Assembly: GCA_031285575.1 (NCBI GenBank)
Contig: JAITVX010000054.1
Coordinates: 1 to 6,077 of the forward strand
Source: Bacteroidales bacterium
GTDB taxonomy: Bacteria > Bacteroidota > Bacteroidia > Bacteroidales > VadinHA17
Direction of reading: 5' to 3'
Length of the DNA: 6,077 nucleotides
Shown here: positions 1 to 5,750 of the stretch, piece by piece
Layout: every line of letters begins with the position of its first letter
Position numbering within the stretch: the first letter of the stretch is position 1
Notes under the pieces: model-generated
Told to the model about the DNA's origin: nothing
What the model saw: the letters and a program-made list of their open reading frames with translations, nothing else
The model's database searches: none
Program-made: the position numbers and the translations under genes

Positions 1-461
1 CGGGGAGTGGCAAGCTGCGTCTGGCAAAAATACTGCAGGAATGCATTGTTTCCGCCATGGCTGTTGACCAGAATAATCTTCTTAATCCCGTTCCTTGAAA
101 TCTCACGGCAGGTTTCATCGAGCAACCTGTACAGCAGATCGGGACTATAGGCTATTGTGCCCGGCTGATGCTGCGCCTCGAAAATCTGCCCCATGAAATA
201 ATAGGGATAAACAATGCAGTATTCTTTGGCGGCGGCGCGGCGGCTTATTTCCCTTGCCGTATATACGTCGGTGCCTAACGGCAACTGCTGCCCGTGTTTT
301 TCAATTACGCCCATGGGCACTACGCAAACGCCTTCAGACTGTTTTACAGCCAGGGCAAAATCGGATGAAGTAAGTTCTTCCCAGCCGGTCGGCAGTTTTT
401 GCCCCAGCAGTGCTGGCAGGGCGAACGTGAAGACGAAAATTGCAGTAAATAATGATTTCAT
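1..461 (-). CDS. Creatininase-family amidohydrolase, exported, 3' end outside window
   Basis: The minus strand reads open from an ATG at 461 to the window edge, giving 153 codons of an incomplete gene. Residues 1-20 form a signal peptide (MKSLFTAIFVFTFALPALLG), so the enzyme is probably periplasmic. The creatininase metal-site pattern is clear: E54-x-H56 followed by D65 in EKHGQQLPLGTD, with the same spacing as Glu34, His36 and Asp45 of Pseudomonas creatininase. QHQPGTI (about 97-103) matches the family's PGTI block, and NSHGGN (133-138) matches NGHGGN, with H135 a further ligand. Family members are metal-dependent amidohydrolases acting on creatinine, formylated amines or related amides; the substrate here cannot be told. 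Creatininase itself has Glu in the NGHxEN block where this protein has Gly137, so true creatinine hydrolysis is not implied. The catalytic C-terminal part is not visible. Family assignment is firm, function is not. Confidence 0.9.
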   Translation of the reverse strand, partial: MKSLFTAIFVFTFALPALLGQKLPTGWEELTSSDFALAVKQSEGVCVVPMGVIEKHGQQLPLGTDVYTAREISRRAAAKEYCIVYPYYFMGQIFEAQHQPGTIAYSPDLLYRLLDETCREISRNGIKKIILVNSHGGNNAFLQYFCQTQLATP

Positions 462-507
462 AAATGTTAAGTATTAAAAGGTTTATTACGGAATAATGAT
501 TATGGAT

Positions 508-516
508 ACAAAAATA
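508..516 (-). promoter_or_regulatory. Bacteroides-type -7 element of the creatininase gene
   Basis: On the minus strand this reads TATTTTTGT, a full match to the Bacteroidetes -7 consensus TAnnTTTG. It lies about 46 bases before the creatininase ATG. At the expected 19-base distance (536-539) the -33 position reads TTTT instead of TTTG. The region is AT-rich, so a chance match is possible. Confidence 0.4.
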
Positions 517-640
517 AAAATTTGATGGTGTTTTAAAAAAGCATGCCGGTATAAATTGGCCGGTAAATAACGAAAAAATCTTCCGCATTATTTCATAACA
601 TTTAAAATATCAAAGTAATCGCATCAGATTTTGAGTTTTT

Positions 641-807
641 TATATACTGATGTTACGCAACCCGTCAGGGAAACCGTATTCCCTATCAGGGAAATTGAAT
701 TTCCTTCAGGGAAATCGAATTTCCTACTTGGGAAACTGTATTTCCTACTTGGGAAACTGTATTTCACTAACGGAACAAACCCCATACCGCGTAACATCAG
801 TTATATA
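641..807. repeat. Inverted-repeat-bounded element enclosing a tandem palindrome array
   Basis: The left end (641-658) is TATATACTGATGTTACGC. The right end (789-807), reverse complemented, is TATATAACTGATGTTACGC, identical apart from one extra A. These ends enclose the 21-bp tandem array at 661-764. The whole unit is 167 bp and codes for nothing convincing. It may be a small non-autonomous mobile element, or a region transcribed into a large hairpin whose 18-bp closing stem holds several smaller hairpins. No target duplication is evident, and a second copy, which would prove mobility, is not in this window. Confidence 0.6.
661..764. repeat. Five tandem 21-bp units built from GGAAA/TTTCC palindromes
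   Basis: The units lie at 661-681, 682-702, 703-722 (20 bp), 723-743 and 744-764; the last two are identical. Each has a core like GGGAAACTGTATTTCC in which GGAAA and TTTCC face each other across five bases. In the second unit the core is a perfect palindrome about position 697, with 7-bp arms GGAAATT and AATTTCC. The linkers also place TTTCC opposite GGGAAA, so the two half-sites alternate along the array with a two-helical-turn period. This fits an array of dimeric protein sites, a multi-hairpin RNA, or a slippage-grown repeat. Confidence 0.75.
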
Positions 808-810
808 TTA

Positions 811-919
811 GACCTCTTCGGAAAATATGCAGTATGTTATTTCAAACGCAGTATCCGGCATCGTACCTCGCGGTCGCAATGACGAACAGGGTATTGAAGT
901 TCTATTTTCCGAAGAAGTC
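811..919. mobile_element. MITE-like element, copy 1 (109 bp)
   Basis: The ends are terminal inverted repeats: 811-827 is GACCTCTTCGGAAAATA and 903-919 reverse complemented is GACTTCTTCGGAAAATA, 16 of 17 identical. The interior has no coding potential. Positions 836-853 recur at 3732-3749 with one mismatch. Positions 861-887 contain a CGTCATTGCGACCGCG-type stretch (read on the minus strand), which from memory resembles dispersed intergenic repeats in several bacterial genomes. Size, inverted ends and a related second copy fit a miniature inverted-repeat transposable element mobilised in trans. No clear target-site duplication is seen; flanks are ATATTA and AAAATG. Confidence 0.65.
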
Positions 920-960
920 AAAATGTCCCTTTTATACAATGGTTTGTAACGGCGAAAGTG

Positions 961-969
961 TAATTTTGC
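961..969 (+). promoter_or_regulatory. Bacteroides-type -7 element of the araC-type gene
   Basis: TAATTTTGC matches TAnnTTTG fully and lies 22 bases before the GTG start. A TTTG occurs at 943-946, but its spacer is only 14 bases where about 19 is usual, so the -33 box is doubtful. The MITE-like element ends about 40 bases upstream of the -7 element, so its sequence reaches into or near the promoter's upstream region. Confidence 0.4.
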
Positions 970-991
970 CGGCATATTTCGATATAAATAC

Positions 992-1786
992 GTGGAAGAG
1001 TTTCGTATCATAGAACCCTCGCCTGTGCTTGCATCCTGTGTGAAGCATTATTGGCTGCTGAAAACGGTCGGTGGTGGCGCAGAGGTGGCGCGAACTGTGC
1101 CCACGGGGATGATGAGCCTAATTTTCCATCGCGGCAATCGCCTGTTATCCGTTCATGAAAACATGCTGCATCCGAGGGCTTTTCTCTGCGGACAGGAGCG
1201 GACGTTTGCCGATTTACGGTACGACGGTCAGATAAACATGATATCGGTAGTGTTCCGTCCCGCCGGAGTGCGGGCATTTTTCGATTTGCCCGTCAATGAG
1301 CTGGCAGGATTGCGACTGACGGCGGGAGACCTTGGGGATAAGGAGCTGGCCGCACTCGAAAACTCGCTGACAGGCACCGAAGAAGACGGGATGTGCATTC
1401 TGCTGATTGAGCAATTTCTGATGCGGCGGCTGATACGGCTTGCCGGACACAATCTGAAACGGATAGAAACGGCTATTCGATTAATTAACTCCGGCGAGGC
1501 GAATGTTAGTGCGCTTGCCGGTGCTGCCTGCCTTAGCCGCAGGCAGTTCAATCGCGTATTCTCGGAATACGTAGGTACACACCCGAAAGAGTTTTCGCGG
1601 ACAATTCGATTCCAGCGCGCCCTGCACAGGCTTTATACCAACCCGAAAATATCATGGGCAGCCCTCGCCGCCGACTGCGGCTACTTCGACCAGTCGCACA
1701 TGATCCGCGAGTTCCGTACCCTCGCCGGCTATACTCCCGGTGAATACCTCGCCGTTTGTCCACCGCACTCAGATTATTTCAGTTAG
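992..1786 (+). CDS. AraC-family transcriptional regulator
   Basis: This 264-residue protein is a DNA-binding regulator with the usual AraC layout. Residues about 5-110 form an N-terminal sensor domain of the kind seen in DUF6597-type AraC proteins (VPTGMMSLIF at 36-45; FRPAGVRAFFDLPVNEL at 88-104). The C-terminal region holds two helix-turn-helix units: VSALAGAACLSRRQFNRVF (172-190) and SWAALAADCGYFDQSHMIRE (221-240), ending in the AraC signature GYTPGEY (246-252). The start is a GTG: an in-frame TAA lies at 947-949 and the next Met is at residue 40, inside the sensor domain. The gene converges on the ydeI-like gene 15 bp away and lies just downstream of two repeat elements. Ligand and targets are unknown; the upstream palindrome array and the nearby genes are possible targets by position only. 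Confidence 0.93.
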   Translation: MEEFRIIEPSPVLASCVKHYWLLKTVGGGAEVARTVPTGMMSLIFHRGNRLLSVHENMLHPRAFLCGQERTFADLRYDGQINMISVVFRPAGVRAFFDLPVNELAGLRLTAGDLGDKELAALENSLTGTEEDGMCILLIEQFLMRRLIRLAGHNLKRIETAIRLINSGEANVSALAGAACLSRRQFNRVFSEYVGTHPKEFSRTIRFQRALHRLYTNPKISWAALAADCGYFDQSHMIREFRTLAGYTPGEYLAVCPPHSDYFS

Positions 1787-1801
1787 CGTAACCCTGCGGG
1801 A

Positions 1802-2365
1802 TTAATAGTATTTCTCAATTCCACCGTATCCTGCTACCTTCTTACCCTCCCTTGTTTTTGCGATGAAATTGTTAAGCCGTTTCCCGAACTCCTCAGTATT
1901 AATTCTCGCTGCCGCTATGTATGCGATCCTGATACGTTTGTATGAGTCGGAAAAATTCTGGTAGTTATCCCAAACTACGGTATCTTCTTTCAAGCGGTCA
2001 ATAATGTCGGCAGGAAACACGAATGGCTCGGACAGAACCGTACGGATATCCGGTTCGAGTTTCGGACATATCATTCCATTGTCCAGCAACCACCTTAGCC
2101 GCTCTTTGTTCGATTGGGAGTAAGCGCTTTTCGCTCGACGGGGAGTGAAATGCTGGATCTTGTGATCCCGGTCGAGTGCCCGCACGGTACTGTCGATCCA
2201 CCCGAAGCAGAGGGCTTCTTCTACCGCATCATTATACGATATGCTCTTTTTGCCCGAAATCTTATTGGGGAATACGAACCAGATATCTCTTGCCGTTTCA
2301 AAGTTTTCGGCAAGCCACTTTCGCCACTCTCCCCGTGCCTCGAAATATTTTGTTTTTGTTGTCAC
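1802..2365 (-). CDS. YdeI/OmpD-associated (OmdA) family protein
   Basis: The 187-residue product shows the hallmarks of the YdeI/OmdA family: SYNDAVEEALCFGWIDS (43-59), FTPRRAKSAYSQSN (73-86), WLLDNGM (92-98), and a C-terminal SYKRIRIAYIAAARINTEEF block (141-160) with a basic GKK near 174-176. Some members are annotated as bacteriocin-protection or stress proteins; the biochemical role of the family is unclear. There is no signal peptide or membrane segment, so it is probably cytoplasmic. The start is a GTG with an in-frame TAA four codons upstream, so no earlier start is possible. It is convergent with the AraC-type gene and divergent from the M28 peptidase gene, with which it shares a 120-bp intergenic region. 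By eye it is more AT-rich than either neighbour. Confidence 0.9.
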   Translation of the reverse strand: MTTKTKYFEARGEWRKWLAENFETARDIWFVFPNKISGKKSISYNDAVEEALCFGWIDSTVRALDRDHKIQHFTPRRAKSAYSQSNKERLRWLLDNGMICPKLEPDIRTVLSEPFVFPADIIDRLKEDTVVWDNYQNFSDSYKRIRIAYIAAARINTEEFGKRLNNFIAKTREGKKVAGYGGIEKYY

Positions 2366-2451
2366 AGCAAAATATTAAGTTGCGAATATACACATATTTT
2401 CACACAGAATATAATGTCTCTTTTTTACAATCCTGCCACCACTGCTATCAA

Positions 2452-2460
2452 TATCTTTGC
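2452..2460 (+). promoter_or_regulatory. Bacteroides-type -7 element of the M28 peptidase gene
   Basis: TATCTTTGC matches TAnnTTTG fully and lies 25 bases before the ATG at 2486, a sensible distance. No good TTTG is found at the -33 position; the closest candidate is the T-run at 2421-2426, somewhat too far upstream. Confidence 0.4.
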
Positions 2461-2485
2461 ACTCTAATCAATAAAGAATTAAGAT

Positions 2486-3703
2486 ATGGACAAAAGAGAA
2501 TTGACGGCTAAGATTGAATCGCATTTACAGGTTCTGTGTTCCGAAATCGGCGAACGCCGCGTGGGGAGTGAACGTAACCGGCAAGCCACGACCTATGCGG
2601 AAAAAGTACTGGAGGCTGCGGGTTGGAGTGTCGAACAGACCAGATTGCAGGTAATGGACTGGCGCAGCGAGGGGGCAACGCTGACATGCGGGGGCGAGAC
2701 TTTCGAGGTGTTTTCGTCGCACTATTCACAGGGATGCGACGTTTGTGGGAAACTGGTTGCCGTTGATTCGATCATACGGCTGGAGCAGACTGATATAACA
2801 GACAGGATAGTTCTGTTACACGGCGAGATAGCCGCCGGGCAGATTGCGCCGAAGAATTTCCCCTTCTGGAATCCCGAAGAACACCAGCATATCGTTGCCC
2901 TGCTGGAGCGTGGCAACCCTCTGGCGCTCGTCTGCGCCACCGGACGCAATGCAGCCTCGGCGGGCGGGGTTTATCCGTTCCCGCTGTTCGAGGACGGCGA
3001 TTTCGACATACCGTCGGTATATATGAAAGATACGGAAGGCGAAAGATTACTTGCCTGTGCAGGACAGGCGGTCGAGTTGATTTCACGCACCGAACGCATA
3101 CGCGAAACGGCGTTCAACATTATTGGGCGAAACAGCAGCCGGGCTGAAGGCCGAACAGTCGTATCGGCACACATCGACACCAAGATAGGTACTCCGGGCG
3201 CGATAGACAATGGCACGGGCGTGGCCGCAGTGCTGGTGCTGGCAGAGCTTCTTAAAGAGTGCAAACATCCGGTTGAGTTGGTGATATTCAACGGTGAGGA
3301 CTATTACGGCGCACCGGGACAGTTGAAATACATCGAACAGAATGCCGGACGGTTCGGCGACATCATGTTCAACATAAATATTGACGGAGCAGGATATAAA
3401 GAGGGACTTTCGTGTTTCTCGCCTTTCGATTTGCCTGAAAACATCGCCGCCACGTTGCGGGATACGTTGTGCAACAACCCCAATATTGTCGAGGGTTTGC
3501 CGTGGTATCAGGGCGACCACAGTCTGTTTCTGCAACAGGGGCGTCCGGCAATAGCAGTATCGTCGCAATGGTTTATTGAAAATATGGATACCCAGCAACT
3601 GACCCACACGCCCAAAGACAACCTGAGCGTGGTCGATTGCATGCGGATTGCGGAATGTGCAGCCGGCATCGCGGAGTTGACAGAAAGGTTGTTTCAGCAT
3701 TAA
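2486..3703 (+). CDS. M28-family zinc metallopeptidase, no signal peptide
   Basis: This 405-residue protein has the M28 di-zinc aminopeptidase fold signatures. The probable metal ligands are H229 and D231 in SAHIDT, D241 in PGAIDNGTG, D272 of the catalytic pair E271-D272 (NGEDYYG), D300 in NIDGAG, and H374 in HTPKDN; which residues bind which zinc is inferred from the family. GDHSLF (343-348) matches the GxSDH-like block. Residues about 60-210 precede the catalytic core and look like an inserted or PA-like domain. The family removes N-terminal amino acids from peptides. Most bacterial M28 enzymes are exported, but this N-terminus (MDKRELTAKIESHL) is charged and lacks a signal, so it is probably cytoplasmic. 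An in-frame TAA two codons upstream fixes the ATG as the first start. It is divergent from the ydeI-like gene and is followed by a MITE-like repeat, so it is probably transcribed alone. Substrate unknown. Confidence 0.93.
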   Translation: MDKRELTAKIESHLQVLCSEIGERRVGSERNRQATTYAEKVLEAAGWSVEQTRLQVMDWRSEGATLTCGGETFEVFSSHYSQGCDVCGKLVAVDSIIRLEQTDITDRIVLLHGEIAAGQIAPKNFPFWNPEEHQHIVALLERGNPLALVCATGRNAASAGGVYPFPLFEDGDFDIPSVYMKDTEGERLLACAGQAVELISRTERIRETAFNIIGRNSSRAEGRTVVSAHIDTKIGTPGAIDNGTGVAAVLVLAELLKECKHPVELVIFNGEDYYGAPGQLKYIEQNAGRFGDIMFNINIDGAGYKEGLSCFSPFDLPENIAATLRDTLCNNPNIVEGLPWYQGDHSLFLQQGRPAIAVSSQWFIENMDTQQLTHTPKDNLSVVDCMRIAECAAGIAELTERLFQH

Positions 3704-3707
3704 ATTA

Positions 3708-3785
3708 TACATCTTCGTCGATATCCTATTTGTTATTACAAACGCAGTAACAATGCTGAATACTGCATATTTTTCCGAAGAAGTC
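3708..3785. mobile_element. MITE-like element, copy 2 (short, left end decayed)
   Basis: The right end is well kept: 3771-3785 is TTTTCCGAAGAAGTC, the same 15 bases as the right end of copy 1 (905-919). Positions 3760-3785 also match the reverse complement of 811-835 with one extra T and one mismatch. An internal block at 3732-3749 matches 836-853 at 17 of 18 bases. The left end is weak: 3708-3718 agrees with the terminal repeat at 8 of 11 bases, so the left boundary is uncertain. The element lies between the M28 peptidase stop codon and the mrp promoter. Confidence 0.55.
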
Positions 3786-3794
3786 TGTTTTCCC

Positions 3795-3826
3795 TTTGCC
3801 GTATTGCTAAATTTCAGTAAACTTGC
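3795..3826 (+). promoter_or_regulatory. Bacteroides-type promoter of the mrp gene
   Basis: A TTTG (-33 box) at 3795-3798 is followed after 19 bases by TAAACTTGC (3818-3826), which differs from the -7 consensus TAnnTTTG at one base. The spacing is that expected for the Bacteroidetes primary sigma factor. The -7 box ends 33 bases before the mrp ATG. The -33 box starts only 10 bases past the MITE-like element, so that repeat forms the upstream flank of the promoter. Confidence 0.5.
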
Positions 3827-3859
3827 AGGCTTTTTTACTTAATTCAAACGACAGCCTCA

Positions 3860-4930
3860 ATGTTCTCTGTTGACAAAATATCGGAAATCCTTTCAACCAT
3901 AATTCATCCCGGCGCCGGCAGCGATATTGTATCGCTCGGTATGGTAGGCAATATAGCTTCGGACGAAAACGGCATATCAATACTGCTTACTCCCGAAAAA
4001 CCGACCGACCCATTCATGTCTTCCATCAGAAGCGTTATAGTCAGAAAACTGAAAGACACTCTTGGGTACGACGTTGCCATAAATGAAATAACAGTTGAGC
4101 CCCGTGCAGCCGCGGTTGTGCAGCAGGAAGACAAACCGGAACCCGTTTTGTCTGCAGTACGCAATATCATAGCCGTTTCGTCGGGCAAGGGAGGCGTTGG
4201 TAAAACTACGGTTGCTGTTAACCTTGCCGTTGCACTCTCCAGCATGGGCTTCAGCGTTGGTCTGCTCGACGCCGATGTATTCGGCCCATCTGTTCCCAAG
4301 ATGTTTAACGCCGAAACATACAGACCCGAAATTTACCGTAAAGGCGACACGGATGTAATTGCTCCCATGATAAAATACGGCATAAAGGTTCTGTCGGCAG
4401 GTTTTTTTGTATCTCCCGGCGACGCCGTTATATGGCGCGGCCCCATGGCATCTAATTTCCTGAAGCAGCTTATTGCACAGGGCGACTGGGGCCAGCTCGA
4501 CTATCTGCTTATCGACCTGCCTCCGGGTACAAGCGACATACACATTACCATCGTTCAGGAAGTTAAGGTAACAGGCGCCATTGTAGTTACAACCCCGCAG
4601 CAGGTAGCTCTGGCCGATGCAGTAAAGGGGATATCGATGTTCAACTCCGACAGGATTAATGTTCGAGTACTGGGGCTGGTTGAAAACATGTCGTGGTTTA
4701 CACCGGCCGAACTGCCCGATAACAGATACTACATCTTTGGCCGCGACGGAGGAAAGGAGCTCGCCGAAAAAGCCGGAATACCGCTCCTCGGACAGATTCC
4801 TATCGTACAAAGTATCTGCGAAGGAGGCGACAGCGGCAAACCCGTTGCCCTGAACGAAACAGCAACCGGACAGGCATTTGCCGCACTTGCCGCAAAACTG
4901 ATTGAAACAATAGACAAACCATATAAATAA
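3860..4930 (+). CDS. mrp: Mrp/NBP35-family ATP-binding Fe-S carrier (ParA-like P-loop NTPase)
   Basis: The 356-residue product has a full Mrp layout. Residues about 1-80 are the DUF59/MIP18-like domain (IIHPGAGSDIVSLGMV at 14-29). The P-loop NTPase follows: deviant Walker A GKGGVGKTT (109-117), switch I region LLDADVFGPSVP (135-146), and Walker B/switch II LLIDLPPGTSD (216-226). Mrp (ApbC) proteins bind and deliver iron-sulfur clusters to cytosolic apoproteins using ATP. Family members usually have a Cys-x-x-Cys after the VENM segment; here it reads ENMSWFTPAELP (275-286), and the only cysteine in the protein is C320 (SICEGG). I recall the WFTP form in other Bacteroidetes Mrp proteins, so this is probably a lineage variant rather than damage. 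The ATG is preceded by an in-frame TAA at 3818-3820. The nfu gene follows after 21 bp, so the two are probably co-transcribed. Confidence 0.97.
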   Translation: MFSVDKISEILSTIIHPGAGSDIVSLGMVGNIASDENGISILLTPEKPTDPFMSSIRSVIVRKLKDTLGYDVAINEITVEPRAAAVVQQEDKPEPVLSAVRNIIAVSSGKGGVGKTTVAVNLAVALSSMGFSVGLLDADVFGPSVPKMFNAETYRPEIYRKGDTDVIAPMIKYGIKVLSAGFFVSPGDAVIWRGPMASNFLKQLIAQGDWGQLDYLLIDLPPGTSDIHITIVQEVKVTGAIVVTTPQQVALADAVKGISMFNSDRINVRVLGLVENMSWFTPAELPDNRYYIFGRDGGKELAEKAGIPLLGQIPIVQSICEGGDSGKPVALNETATGQAFAALAAKLIETIDKPYK

Positions 4931-4951
4931 ACCTTCAAATAACTGAAAAAC

Positions 4952-5188
4952 ATGACCGATAACAACATTACGACCCGCGTTTTAAACGCACTCGACAAGG
5001 TAAGACCCTACCTGCAATCTGACGGTGGCGACATAAAGTTGATTGAAATTACCGACGACATGACGGTTAAGGTTGAACTGACAGGCGCATGCCATGGATG
5101 CCCTTACAGCATGCAAACACTAAAGGCCGGCGTTGAACAGGCAGTTATAAAAGAAGTGCCGGAAATAAGGAAAGTAGTTTCGGCCTGA
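4952..5188 (+). CDS. NifU-like (Nfu) Fe-S scaffold/carrier protein, single domain
   Basis: At 78 residues this is a stand-alone NifU C-terminal (Nfu) domain. The family hallmarks are LQSDGGDIKL (21-30) and the cluster-binding C47-x-x-C50 in GACHGCPYSMQTLKAGVE (45-62). Two such domains normally dimerise to hold one [4Fe-4S] cluster between their CxxC motifs and pass it to target enzymes in the cytoplasm. It begins 21 bp after mrp, with an AT-rich leader and no promoter of its own that I can see, so a shared transcript is likely. Because the Mrp upstream lacks a CxxC, this protein may be the cluster-holding half of a two-gene delivery pair; that is inference. Confidence 0.95.
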   Translation: MTDNNITTRVLNALDKVRPYLQSDGGDIKLIEITDDMTVKVELTGACHGCPYSMQTLKAGVEQAVIKEVPEIRKVVSA

Positions 5189-5272
5189 CAGCATAGCGGC
5201 AAATCTGTTTGTATAATACGGACACACACACCGGGTGTTTATTTATTTTTAATGCCCTGCGCTTAATTTATT

Positions 5273-5719
5273 ATGAAACGCAAGCACACAGTAACCAAAA
5301 TACGCCTCGAGGCTTTTCAGAATGATGGTTTCATGCTTTTCGGCGTTGTTTCGCAGGAGCCAGACTATAAACTATCGCTTGCGCTAAACCGGCGAATGGG
5401 TATTATGCTTAAACACTGCGAGCCTGTAACCGTATGCGATATTACTGGAAACATATCTTCGTTTAGCCGGTTTGCCACCCTGGCAATATTGCCCAACTAT
5501 GTGGTTTATACACTGATGTCGAACAGGTCGGGAGCCGTTTTTCTGCTGAAGAAGTTGAAAAATATCGATTATCTGTTTCTCGTCAATCGTGCCGGCTGCG
5601 ATATGGAACCGGGTATTATAACTCTTTTGCGGGAAACAGAAAGCGTTAATGCTGTTTTTCCTGTCGATATAAAAACGCTTAATGATAAAAACCTGTCATA
5701 CATTATACGGCAGGCTTAA
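5273..5719 (+). CDS. Probable IPExxxVDY-family protein of unknown function
   Basis: This 148-residue protein resembles the Bacteroidetes IPExxxVDY family in length and in order of motifs. An N-terminal region ends in LFGVVSQEPDYKLSLALNRR (22-41), matching the family's conserved DYxLxxxLN segment. The signature region LKKLKNIDYLFLVN (92-105) keeps the xDY-hydrophobic part, but the IPE triplet is replaced by LKK. The C-terminal tail (MEPGIITLLRETESVNAVFPVDI, 111-133, then KTLNDKNLSYII) follows the family's end pattern. There is no signal peptide or membrane span. No biochemical role is established for the family that I know of. It lies 84 bp after nfu on the same strand and may share the transcript, although a short hairpin lies between them. 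A likely terminator follows directly. The family call is moderate because the signature is degenerate. Confidence 0.6.
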   Translation: MKRKHTVTKIRLEAFQNDGFMLFGVVSQEPDYKLSLALNRRMGIMLKHCEPVTVCDITGNISSFSRFATLAILPNYVVYTLMSNRSGAVFLLKKLKNIDYLFLVNRAGCDMEPGIITLLRETESVNAVFPVDIKTLNDKNLSYIIRQA

Positions 5720-5720
5720 A

Positions 5721-5745
5721 CGGTGCATTTCAAATGCCGCTTTTT
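5721..5745 (+). terminator. Probable intrinsic terminator of the mrp-nfu-IPExxxVDY gene group
   Basis: The arms GCATTT (5725-5730) and AAATGC (5732-5737) pair around a very small loop, and a further G-C pair is possible past a bulged T. A CTTTTT run follows at 5740-5745. It starts two bases after the stop codon at 5717-5719. The stem is short, so efficiency may be modest. Confidence 0.5.
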
Positions 5746-5750
5746 AAACA

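Noticed and set aside
544..573. CCGGTA direct repeat in the upstream region of the creatininase gene
   Set aside because: The shared stretch is only about six bases plus AT-rich flanks and cannot be told from chance.
661..764. Tandem repeats as a possible CRISPR array
   Set aside because: The units are contiguous 21-bp repeats with no unique spacers and there is no cas gene nearby.
631..882. Plus-strand 83-codon open frame
   Set aside because: It runs through the inverted-repeat element, the tandem array and into the MITE-like element. Its repetitive peptide simply reflects the DNA repeats, and no domain is visible.
1792..1800. CCCTGCGGG as a bidirectional terminator between the convergent araC-type and ydeI-like genes
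   Set aside because: The stem is only three base pairs and no T-run follows on either strand.
3083..3712. Minus-strand 209-codon open frame
   Set aside because: It is antisense to the M28 catalytic region, whose motifs are clear on the plus strand; it has no family signature.
3977..4810. Minus-strand 277-codon open frame
   Set aside because: It lies wholly antisense to mrp, has no recognisable motif, and is a by-product of the codon use of a strong coding gene.
5228..5250. Short hairpin (ACAC/GTGT) and T-rich run between nfu and the next gene
   Set aside because: With a realistic loop the stem is four base pairs. This is too weak to call a terminator, so co-transcription across the 84-bp gap stays possible.
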